Shown piece by piece: positions 9,088 through 17,800 of a DNA stretch of 50,896 nucleotides (position 1 is its first letter; each line of letters opens with the position of its first letter). The stretch covers positions 1 through 50,896 of the forward strand of contig JAATGT010000061.1 in the NCBI GenBank assembly GCA_015654525.1. The letters run 5' to 3'. The notes below the pieces were generated by a model that made no database searches, had not been told where the DNA came from, and worked only from the letters and a program-made list of their open reading frames with translations. The DNA is from Bacteroidales bacterium. GTDB lineage: Bacteria; Bacteroidota; Bacteroidia; Bacteroidales; Paludibacteraceae. A program made the position numbers and the translations under genes.

Positions 9088-11289
9088 TTAATACCTAATT
9101 GTAACTATAATACCTTCCGGATTGTTATCAAAAACAACGCGGGAGGTTTTACTGTTTTTATCCCAATCGCATGAAGCATTCTTCTGAATGTTTCCACCAA
9201 GATCTTTTATGCTGTACGATACGGGCTCTGATGGTAAGAGGATCCGCATGATATTGGTTGTATTTACAGGACTTTTTGCTATAAAAGAATATTCACGGGA
9301 GTTGATCTTTTCTTTATAGATACGTGCAGCTGTAGCCAATACCTGAGGTCTGTTTTTATCAGTTACCTTTTTGATGTCATATAAAAAGGCTTGTGATCCG
9401 GGCTCAATAAGTTTTTTATTGACTATGGATAATTGAGGGTCAAACAGATCAACAAACATACCTGTCAATATATAAGGATTGTTGTTTACGCTTTCATTCA
9501 TTACAGATACCAGCTGATAATTTCCTCTTTGCAGGGAGAAGTTGTTTTTGAAAATAAGTTTTCCTGCTTTTGCCTTTCGCTCGTATAGCTGTTTCACAAT
9601 ATTCACAAGTTCTCTATCGCCCTGATTTGCCAATACATATTCTTTTGGGTCGTGGCGGAATACATATACGGTTCCTTTTCCGTAAGTGTATTCTCCTTGC
9701 TCGGGAGTAGGTCCGATATTCATTTTTCCGAAAAGATGATCGGACGGAGCAGCGTATTTATTCTCTCCAGTGTTCCACCATTCCTGAACGGTTTGATATG
9801 GATCGTTATCACGGGCACTATAAACAATTATTCCTCCATTCTTTACCCATCCGGCAAGGCATTCATGTGCTTTTGCCGACAGAGGTTTCATGTTGGAATA
9901 AGTCATTAATAAGATCTTAGTGTCCTTCAATGTCTCATCCAGCGATAGATTTTCAATATGTACGGTTTTTATCGGAATACCCCGTTTTAGAAAAGGTAAA
10001 GCGAGACCGTAAAAGTTAGACAACTGCGGATCTTCGTAACCATTGTGAGTGGGATAGCGTTGAAACATCAACGAATTGGCTAATAATACTGAAATACCTT
10101 GCGATCCGGAGACTTTATTTGTCGAGACTGATATGTCATTCAACGCATTAGTCATGACCTGCATTTGTGTTGAATAGTGTCGGGGAATTCTTATCCGTTC
10201 TTCACTATCTTTGCTTTTGCGATACATTCCTTCGTATATACGTTCAGGCCAGGGCATGATCTCATAATTGGCAATATTTGGATAGAGCAATTGAGCGGTA
10301 AATGTTGCTTCGTAATTTCTCTTATAGTCAACCCAATCCTGTGAACGATCTTCTATTGGGTCGGTCAGGAAAAACATTTTACGTCCGGTGGGAGCGGTCA
10401 TAGACTCCATGGAGCCGTATTCGAGAAATGCTGTTTCGAACACTCGTTCTTTAGCCAGACCATTGTAGTAGTTTGGTTCACGCGAGGTTCCTGTCCAAAT
10501 TTGTGCGATATAGCCGTCTACACAGGTCATTGATGCTAAACTGGCTTCCGGACTCACAATCATCCACTGCGAATAATTAATCAGTGAGTGTGTTGGTACA
10601 TAACAACGAACATTCATCCCTTTGCTTTTGCCATATGCTTTAGCGTAAGTAAAAACATCTTCCAGTGCTTTGTAGTACAGTTGATATTTTAATTTATTGG
10701 ATAGATAGGTGTTTTCCGGAGATTCATGCTGAGGACGCCAATCGAATCGGTAATATTTTTTCCATTCTTTTTTGAAAGCATCGCTATACCCAGAACGTGC
10801 CCAAAACTCAGGTTCTTCGAGGTATATTGCATCTATTCCGGCATCTATTACCCGCTTAATATGTACTTCTTTCAGGTATTTCAGGAAATTTTCGGTAGGA
10901 ACAATATAGGGAACCAAATGACCGTGCCAAATTGTGTCTCCGTTTTGCTGTACTTGTCCTTCATCTAAGTGAGTTTTTCCATCCCATTGTCCGGTGAAAT
11001 AATCTTTATATTCACCCCAGGCTATACCTGTCATAAAGTGAGTGGAATAACCTTGCTGTTGCCAGGACTTGACTCTTTCTTCAAATCGAAGTTGTTTTTT
11101 CTGGTCAGATGGATTCCCTCCAGTACCATAGATGATTGCTACGTCGCCACGATTATCGATAGACGGTCGCCATGGCTGTGAAGTTTGAAATGCTGTTTTT
11201 TCAGGCTTCTCCTTTTTTATGGCGGATTGACAAAAAAGAGGAGTGGAAAGAGTTGTAAAAACTAAAAAAATAATGCTTTGTTTTCTCAT
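9088..11289 (-). CDS. Secreted protein of unassigned family; candidate TIM-barrel glycoside hydrolase with amidotransferase-like and C-terminal beta domains
   Basis: 733 aa, signal peptide; RVIDAGIDAIYLEEPEFWARSGYSDAFKKEWKKYY and trimerisation-like segment KILLMTYSNMKPLSAKAHECLAGWVKNGGIIVYSA. Confidence 0.6.
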   Translation of the reverse strand: MRKQSIIFLVFTTLSTPLFCQSAIKKEKPEKTAFQTSQPWRPSIDNRGDVAIIYGTGGNPSDQKKQLRFEERVKSWQQQGYSTHFMTGIAWGEYKDYFTGQWDGKTHLDEGQVQQNGDTIWHGHLVPYIVPTENFLKYLKEVHIKRVIDAGIDAIYLEEPEFWARSGYSDAFKKEWKKYYRFDWRPQHESPENTYLSNKLKYQLYYKALEDVFTYAKAYGKSKGMNVRCYVPTHSLINYSQWMIVSPEASLASMTCVDGYIAQIWTGTSREPNYYNGLAKERVFETAFLEYGSMESMTAPTGRKMFFLTDPIEDRSQDWVDYKRNYEATFTAQLLYPNIANYEIMPWPERIYEGMYRKSKDSEERIRIPRHYSTQMQVMTNALNDISVSTNKVSGSQGISVLLANSLMFQRYPTHNGYEDPQLSNFYGLALPFLKRGIPIKTVHIENLSLDETLKDTKILLMTYSNMKPLSAKAHECLAGWVKNGGIIVYSARDNDPYQTVQEWWNTGENKYAAPSDHLFGKMNIGPTPEQGEYTYGKGTVYVFRHDPKEYVLANQGDRELVNIVKQLYERKAKAGKLIFKNNFSLQRGNYQLVSVMNESVNNNPYILTGMFVDLFDPQLSIVNKKLIEPGSQAFLYDIKKVTDKNRPQVLATAARIYKEKINSREYSFIAKSPVNTTNIMRILLPSEPVSYSIKDLGGNIQKNASCDWDKNSKTSRVVFDNNPEGIIVTIRY

Positions 11290-11351
11290 GGATTTATTTG
11301 CGGTTTTAATCGTGGTAAACAGTTTTAAACTTGCTCACTTATAACATGGTG

Positions 11352-11398
11352 CAAATATGTGAAAACAGGATTATTTTTAAGGTTATTTTCCGGTTATT
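11352..11398 (-). promoter_or_regulatory. Candidate promoter and direct-repeat operator of the leftward PUL-1 arm
   Basis: Coding strand AATAACCGGAAAATAACCTTAAAAATAATCCTGTTTTCACATATTTG; matches 14291-14337 with identical block spacing; CATATTTG resembles the Bacteroidetes TAnnTTTG -7 box. Confidence 0.6.
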
Positions 11399-11463
11399 TT
11401 TGATGTAATTTCATTAACCAGTGCTGAAATAAGAGATAAAATTATTTTAGGCACTAAACAATA

Positions 11464-14043
11464 CTATTTTTTTTGAGTTCGTTTCTTTCCGCCTGATAGT
11501 TCAGAGAATGATACAGGATATTCTTTTCCCATCATTTTCCTGTATTCCTTTACAAAAAGGAAATAACGTTTTTTTGCATCGTTTTCAAGTCTTAGTTTCG
11601 TTAAGGCATGAATGATGTAATAAACTGCATCATCGTTTATCGGATCAATATAAAACAGAGCGTCACACAGTATAATGGTGAGATTATAAGCTTCGTTATT
11701 AAAGGCCTTTTCAACGTTAATTAATAATGCCGGTTCTAGTATTTTTTCCATATTCTCTTTGAATGTGTCAAAATCAGGCATATCAATTGATTTTAGAAAT
11801 TTTCCCTGTTTTATTATATTGATAAATTCCAAACTGTTCTGTTCTATTGTATCAGTCTCGATAAGTTCAATGCACCGCATATAATCACAGTAACATAAAG
11901 TAGGAATAAGAACAATCTTAAATAATCCTTTTTCATAAACAAGTTCGATTCCATCCAGCTCTTTCATTATTCTTCTCAGATGATTGATTGTCACGCCTCT
12001 TGAATTTTTAACCTTATCCTCAGGTTTGTCAGGCCAAAGTAATTCGCTCAATCGTTGAGAAGAGATACCTTCTGTTAAACTGTATTGCAGTATAGTCAGA
12101 AAGGCTTGCTTTAATTTGGAACTGAACATGTATGTAATGTCTCTGTTTTTCCTATCTAAAACTCGAAATTGGCCGAACAGGTAGATACTGTTTGGCTTTG
12201 GAGCTACACTTTGAATCTGCGTAGCTTTGTTCGGAGTATTTTCATGAGTATTCAGATAGACTATTTCTTCTTCTTCTCGCAATTGCCCTTTTTTGCGTTT
12301 CACAATTATGAATGCTGCTATTGCACCCACCAACAGAAAAGTAAATACTGAGATTATCATGAGCATATTGATGCCAGAGGACGATTCTAATGAGGTCAAT
12401 TCCTGATGACTGATTGGAGGAAAAGCTAATGAATACACCTTAATACACGAAGATATATCGTAATTGTCAAATTCCTGAACAACGGCAAATAAGCAGTTCA
12501 TGCTGGCTGAATAATATATATTTGCTTTTGTTTTTATTTTTTCGGATCGAATAGGAATTGAGTTTCCTAAAATTTTATACGAACCATCTTTAATAGAAAA
12601 CTGGTATAGCTTAAGGAATGTTTTTGAAAAATGTTCAGGATAGCAAAGCGTATAAAAACAGGAGTCATTCTGAATAATCATTTCTCTCACGGGAACGATA
12701 TTTTCTTTGCTCCAGGGTAATTCCCACAGTTTAGTGACCGTATTGTTTTTTAGGTTGATTCTGTGCAGGTCGTAAAAATAACGGCGTCCTACTATCTGTT
12801 CGCCGGATTCATTCCCCATACCACCGAATATATAAAGTGAATTGTTGTCTTTTCGGTAACCCATCGATGAAAAATAACGAGGATTAATCTTGTTTCCACT
12901 CAATTGCAATGAATCCCATTTGTTAGTCTTAAAGTTGTAGGAGAACAGGCTCTTGCTGTATTGCATATTTCCAAAGCCACCGAATCCACCTAATCCACCA
13001 AAAATGAAATAGCGCTTATTTTCAGAATCGAAACAAGTGCTGTGATGATGTAGTTGCATATAGATTGAAACATAACTCACAATATTCCATTTTTTTGTTT
13101 TTAAGTCAAGAACGGCTACGTTTGGTCCTTTCTCTTTTTTCTCATTACATACCTCGTAGACATATAATTTTTGCGCATTGTTGTCTAAGAAATTTGTCCC
13201 TAGAAATATATCGACCGGACATTTTTCCTGAAATGCTTCTGAAGTTTTACTTCCGGTACGCAGGTTGTAAGTTATGAGAGAATCTCTGTTAAAAACGTAT
13301 AGATTGTCTGTTTTATTGTCGAAGTTACAACCGGCAATTCTGGCAGATTTGAATGCCTGTTTATATGTCCAGTAATAAGCGTCATTGATAAGCCATACCG
13401 GATTGGTTATGTGACCAAAGCTTTCTCCTTTTATATTATGGGCAACATTTCCTTTACTCTCTTTGAGTGGAAACATGTAAGTGTGTTTTTTGTCGGATAC
13501 CGATAGCTGTTTGATTGCAAATGAAGGTACATCGATTAAATATTCGCTTCTTCCAAAGCAGATGTCAGGCCTCCAGACTTGAGGCAAATTGATATTGGTT
13601 ACTTTGAATATTTGATTGTTAAGAGCTAATGACAATGAATGCTTCTTAGAATCAAAAGCAATAGAAACTCTGAACCAATGAAGTTTTTGTAATTCTTCAT
13701 TCCGCAATCTTACTGTAATCAGATTTTTTCCACCTTCTTTATTGAATTTAAACAATGTAAAAGAGCCGTCAATGTAATAGGATAGATTATATGTTTTATT
13801 AGCCTCATTGTTTTTGATTCGGACTATATAACCGAAGTGAGAAGGCTCAAGCAGAGAGATGTCAAAGCTTATATCAAGTTTTTCAGAGAACAAGGGAGAT
13901 TTATGGCTGAATACATCATAAGATGTTCGCTCGTCAATAAGATGTTCACTACCATTAAATCTCAGCCCACTAGCAAATGTGTTTGTGTTTAATAATAGAA
14001 AATAAATAAGAAGGAATCCGCTATAATGGAAGTGTAATTTCAT
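11464..14043 (-). CDS. Membrane-anchored transcriptional regulator: LamG-like + kelch-like periplasmic region, TM helix, SARP-like wHTH + BTAD
   Basis: Signal peptide MKLHFHYSGFLLIYFLLL (the ORF-track start at 14076 is TTG; ATG is at 14043); YFIFGGLGGFGGFGNMQYSKSLFSYNFKTNKWDSL and LYIFGGMGNESG kelch repeats; TM MLMIISVFTFLLVGAIAAFIIV; IYLFGQFRVLDRKNRDIT...LLWPDKPEDKVKNSRGVTINHLRRIMKELDGIELVYEKGLFKIVL. Confidence 0.8.
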   Translation of the reverse strand: MKLHFHYSGFLLIYFLLLNTNTFASGLRFNGSEHLIDERTSYDVFSHKSPLFSEKLDISFDISLLEPSHFGYIVRIKNNEANKTYNLSYYIDGSFTLFKFNKEGGKNLITVRLRNEELQKLHWFRVSIAFDSKKHSLSLALNNQIFKVTNINLPQVWRPDICFGRSEYLIDVPSFAIKQLSVSDKKHTYMFPLKESKGNVAHNIKGESFGHITNPVWLINDAYYWTYKQAFKSARIAGCNFDNKTDNLYVFNRDSLITYNLRTGSKTSEAFQEKCPVDIFLGTNFLDNNAQKLYVYEVCNEKKEKGPNVAVLDLKTKKWNIVSYVSIYMQLHHHSTCFDSENKRYFIFGGLGGFGGFGNMQYSKSLFSYNFKTNKWDSLQLSGNKINPRYFSSMGYRKDNNSLYIFGGMGNESGEQIVGRRYFYDLHRINLKNNTVTKLWELPWSKENIVPVREMIIQNDSCFYTLCYPEHFSKTFLKLYQFSIKDGSYKILGNSIPIRSEKIKTKANIYYSASMNCLFAVVQEFDNYDISSCIKVYSLAFPPISHQELTSLESSSGINMLMIISVFTFLLVGAIAAFIIVKRKKGQLREEEEIVYLNTHENTPNKATQIQSVAPKPNSIYLFGQFRVLDRKNRDITYMFSSKLKQAFLTILQYSLTEGISSQRLSELLWPDKPEDKVKNSRGVTINHLRRIMKELDGIELVYEKGLFKIVLIPTLCYCDYMRCIELIETDTIEQNSLEFINIIKQGKFLKSIDMPDFDTFKENMEKILEPALLINVEKAFNNEAYNLTIILCDALFYIDPINDDAVYYIIHALTKLRLENDAKKRYFLFVKEYRKMMGKEYPVSFSELSGGKKRTQKK

Positions 14044-14290
14044 AACATATTGAAAAAGGTGTTTTACAGATTGCAAAAATAATCAATAATACGGATAGAA
14101 GAGTTCGAAATAAGAAAAATGCGATGAAAGTAATCGTTCTCCAAGGATATAAAGGTTCATGATTGTTTCTGATTTTTTCATAAAACAAGGCAAAGTAGAA
14201 TGACTTAAATGAACTGTAATGTACATAAAATGAATACTATAAAATATTTTATATATTTGCTTTGATGTGATTAATGTTTTTTTGTTGGTC

Positions 14291-14337
14291 AATAACCCGT
14301 TTTTAACCCATTAATTAATCACTGGAGCTGATATTTG
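14291..14337 (+). promoter_or_regulatory. Candidate promoter and direct-repeat operator of the rightward PUL-1 arm
   Basis: AATAACCCGTTTTTAACCCATTAATTAATCACTGGAGCTGATATTTG; same layout as 11352-11398. Confidence 0.6.
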
Positions 14338-14533
14338 AAGAAAGTTTCAAAAAGATAATGGATATTACTGGAATTTCACATACACGTATCTGTTCAATTA
14401 TACTTAATCTTGATTTTTGTAGAGCAAAAACTCAAAGATTAATTTAATCAGAATAACAGAGCACTCATTTATAATTGCAATAATAATTCTCAATATAAAT
14501 AATAATCCTTAAATTAAAAAAGTTATTTTACGT

Positions 14534-16342
14534 ATGAAACAAGCAAAAAAATGGCGGACTTTTTTGTTCGCAGTCTTTGGAGTTACTTTAATGCTTATAT
14601 TCAATTCCTGCGATAGAAATGATCCTTCTGGGAAAGATCTAGGCACAGTAGTGGGTATTGTTACTGATGAGCTAGGAATGGCTGTGTCAGATGTTAAGGT
14701 CGTGATTCCTGGAGTTGATGGCTCAGTAAGCACTGCAGCAGATGGTAAATATGTAGTAAAAGATGTGTCTATAGACTCACATGCTATTGTATTTTCTAAA
14801 GATGGTTACAAAACAACCAGTGCCACTGTTACAGCCTCAAAGTTTAACGCAAATGAGCAGGCAACAGTAAACATTTCGCTGATAGATGCGCCTGCAAGAA
14901 TTGTAGGAACTGTGATTGATGCCCGAAATGGGAATGCTCCTCTTGCAGGGGTGAAAGTAAGTGTCAGTGCGAATGATACAGCAATAACAGGGGCTGATGG
15001 CAAGTATGAAATCAAAAATTTGCCTGTCAGCGATTACATCGTGACATTTAGTAAACCCGATTACGCAACAATTACTAAAACACTCTCAAAAGACAATTTT
15101 TCAAATAATGTAGTGACACTGGATGCGAGAATGGGTGGTGTTGAGCTATTGCCTGGACTGATCGTTGAAGACTTGCAGAAAGCAGATAAATGGTATTATA
15201 ATGAGTATCGCGGTGGACGTAACGGAGATTCTTATCCTCACTGGGATTGGTCAACTGACTATATGTGCGCCTTGGATCTGAGAGGTGCCTGGGATGAACA
15301 GAATGAAGGTACTACACTTCAAATCCGCAATAATGGAGTTGAACAAAGTAATCCCGCTGATCTTGACCATTTCGATTCATTTATTTATGGAAGTAAGAAA
15401 ATTACTGCCGATAATAAAATTCTCTCGATAAGATTGCGAACCCACGATGCGGACGCTACTTCGCCGGCTTATTTTGGGGTTCAAGTGATAGATCTGTCAG
15501 CTTCAAATCCAACAACTGTAAAAATAGGGGACACAAAAACTTATGGATCGGGAGATTATGCCGATTTCGATTTCGATCTAAGTGCATATATTGGTAAAGA
15601 AGTTATTGTTGTCATTGGAATTTACCGCAAAGAAACTGGTGATTACTGGAAACAACTTGTTCTTCGTGCAATTCGTTTTGCAGACAGAAAAGTTGAAGGT
15701 TGGAGTTGGTTACCAGGTACAGAAGTAATAAATAACTGGAAACTGACAAAGGAAATGGTGCGTTCAACTATGGTACAAACGAAAAAAAACTTTACAGGTA
15801 TAAGTCCTGTCAGCGGAAATCGTGATAACTATAAAGATGCATACCGGTCGTGGAGAACAGTGAATCATGTACTTGCTGAATGGTCTTTTGTTCCTTTAAA
15901 CAAAGATCCGGAAGTATTCCCGTCAGAGGGTTATTTGATAAAGACCCGCGGTAATACAGCCGTTGATACTCAAACGCCTGAATCTTATTTGTATGCAAAG
16001 TTTGCAATTGCTTCAGGAAATAATAGATTGATATTTAAAACGAGAAATTTTGGCAGTAATTACACCTTTTTTAAAGTTACTGTAATACAAGAGGATGGTA
16101 CGGTAACGCATATTGCTCCGTCCTCTAATACAGCTCAGGACGCTTCGGCATCTGCCAATGGTTGTTGGAAATTTAAACATAACAATGGTGGAGCTGATAA
16201 TCCGGATGGATATGCTTCTTTTGTATATGATCTGTCGCAGTTTAATGGAAGTAATGTCGTTGTTGCACTTGGAGTATATAAGGGTGAATCAACAAATACG
16301 GACGAAAATAAACTCGTTATTTATAGCTTAAATCTAAACTAA
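14534..16342 (+). CDS. Surface lipoprotein with two carboxypeptidase-regulatory-like domains and two C-terminal beta domains (possible glycan-binding protein)
   Basis: Lipobox-like LIFNSCDRN; GTVVGIVTDELGMAVSDVKVVIPGVDGSVSTAADGKYVV and RIVGTVIDARNGNAPLAGVKVSVSANDTAITGADGKYEI. Confidence 0.75.
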   Translation: MKQAKKWRTFLFAVFGVTLMLIFNSCDRNDPSGKDLGTVVGIVTDELGMAVSDVKVVIPGVDGSVSTAADGKYVVKDVSIDSHAIVFSKDGYKTTSATVTASKFNANEQATVNISLIDAPARIVGTVIDARNGNAPLAGVKVSVSANDTAITGADGKYEIKNLPVSDYIVTFSKPDYATITKTLSKDNFSNNVVTLDARMGGVELLPGLIVEDLQKADKWYYNEYRGGRNGDSYPHWDWSTDYMCALDLRGAWDEQNEGTTLQIRNNGVEQSNPADLDHFDSFIYGSKKITADNKILSIRLRTHDADATSPAYFGVQVIDLSASNPTTVKIGDTKTYGSGDYADFDFDLSAYIGKEVIVVIGIYRKETGDYWKQLVLRAIRFADRKVEGWSWLPGTEVINNWKLTKEMVRSTMVQTKKNFTGISPVSGNRDNYKDAYRSWRTVNHVLAEWSFVPLNKDPEVFPSEGYLIKTRGNTAVDTQTPESYLYAKFAIASGNNRLIFKTRNFGSNYTFFKVTVIQEDGTVTHIAPSSNTAQDASASANGCWKFKHNNGGADNPDGYASFVYDLSQFNGSNVVVALGVYKGESTNTDENKLVIYSLNLN

Positions 16343-16348
16343 TAAATT

Positions 16349-17779
16349 ATGAAAAAAATAATTTTCACTATTCTATGTCCTTTACTTGTTTTTAGTGCTT
16401 GCGGTAAAAATTCCGATTCGGACAATGGAGGAGGAAATGTCACCGAAAGTCTTGCCAAACAAAATCTTCTACGCGCAATACAGATTGTGGATAATGCTAT
16501 AAATTGCCATTTTACAGGAGATGGTATGGCCATGGCTAGATATTACAATCCTTATACTGGTATTCGTTCCGAAGAAAAAGGAAGTGTCTGGATGTACACA
16601 AGTTCTATTGAAGCAGTAAATGCAATATTGCATGCGCTTCAGACTCAAAAAGATCATGGAGATACCGAACTTTATGATTTGCATTTTACTAAGTATACGC
16701 AATTGCTCAATAAACTTTATGAAAACGCAGCTTACTACAAAGGAACTTTTACATTAACATCATATACGCAAACCAGGAAGTGGTCGGTGTATGGCGTTGA
16801 TAGAGGAGGTTCTAAAGGATCTGCATTTGTGGAAGGAATTCATAACGTGTACGACGATCAGCAATGGCTGATAAGAGAATTGGTGGAAGCTTACAAATTG
16901 ACCGGGAATAACATTTACCTGACAGAAGCCGAATATCTTACCGATTATGTGCTTGATGGTTGGGATTGTGTGCCTGATGCCAATGGCAAAGAATATGGAG
17001 GCATCACCTGGGGACCTGGATATGTAACAAAACATTCGTGTAGCAATGGTCCTATGGTAAGTCCTTTGGTCTGGTTATATGAACTCTACAAAGAAAAAGA
17101 TGACCAGATAACATATCGTTATATCAGCACTGATGGTAGTCGAAAAACAATGAATATGAAAAAAAGCGACTATTATCTGAAATTTGCAAAAGCTGTATAT
17201 GATTGGCAGAAGAATAATTTAATGCGATCGGATGGAGTGTATTATGATATGATGGGAGGGTGCGATCCAACCTGTGATGTTGTCTATGAAACGGTGAATG
17301 GAGTTCAATATCGCCAACATGTCAATTTACGGGATAAAGTTGGAACAGCCTATTCTTATAATACAGGTACGATGCTTTCCGGAGCCGCAGACCTTTATCG
17401 GGTAACAGGTATCAGTACGTATCTGGATGATGCTTCAAAGCTGACAAAAGCAAGTTTTGGGTGTTTTGCTAAGAAAGATGCTACAGTGAGTGGATATTAC
17501 ACTTACGAGTTGAGTGGTTTCAATAACTGGTTTAATGGAGTGTTGATGCGTGGATATATAGATGTGTATCCGATATTCAAAAACGCATCAGTGTGTATTG
17601 GCAGTTTTCAGCAGAATCTAGACTATGGATATGAGAAATTCCTTTACAAGGGATTTTTGCCTACTAATTTATTACTTGGTTGGAGTCATGACAACAGTAA
17701 TAATAGTATGGAGGGAATGTTCACATTTGCTTTTGCTGCAGAGTATGCTACATTAGCTCGCTATGAAATTGAAAAATAA
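16349..17779 (+). CDS. GH76 family alpha-1,6-mannanase lipoprotein
   Basis: Lipobox LVFSACGKN; GH76-like YDDQQWLIRELVEAYKLTGNNIYLTEAEYLTDYVLDGWD and YNTGTMLSGAADLYRVTG. Confidence 0.88.
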   Translation: MKKIIFTILCPLLVFSACGKNSDSDNGGGNVTESLAKQNLLRAIQIVDNAINCHFTGDGMAMARYYNPYTGIRSEEKGSVWMYTSSIEAVNAILHALQTQKDHGDTELYDLHFTKYTQLLNKLYENAAYYKGTFTLTSYTQTRKWSVYGVDRGGSKGSAFVEGIHNVYDDQQWLIRELVEAYKLTGNNIYLTEAEYLTDYVLDGWDCVPDANGKEYGGITWGPGYVTKHSCSNGPMVSPLVWLYELYKEKDDQITYRYISTDGSRKTMNMKKSDYYLKFAKAVYDWQKNNLMRSDGVYYDMMGGCDPTCDVVYETVNGVQYRQHVNLRDKVGTAYSYNTGTMLSGAADLYRVTGISTYLDDASKLTKASFGCFAKKDATVSGYYTYELSGFNNWFNGVLMRGYIDVYPIFKNASVCIGSFQQNLDYGYEKFLYKGFLPTNLLLGWSHDNSNNSMEGMFTFAFAAEYATLARYEIEK

Positions 17780-17800
17780 AACCAATTTAAATTTAACAGT

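Noticed and set aside
14077-14533. tRNA, rRNA or large structured RNA in intergenic gaps
   Set aside because: No cloverleaf, rRNA-like or known riboswitch pattern recognised in this or other gaps.
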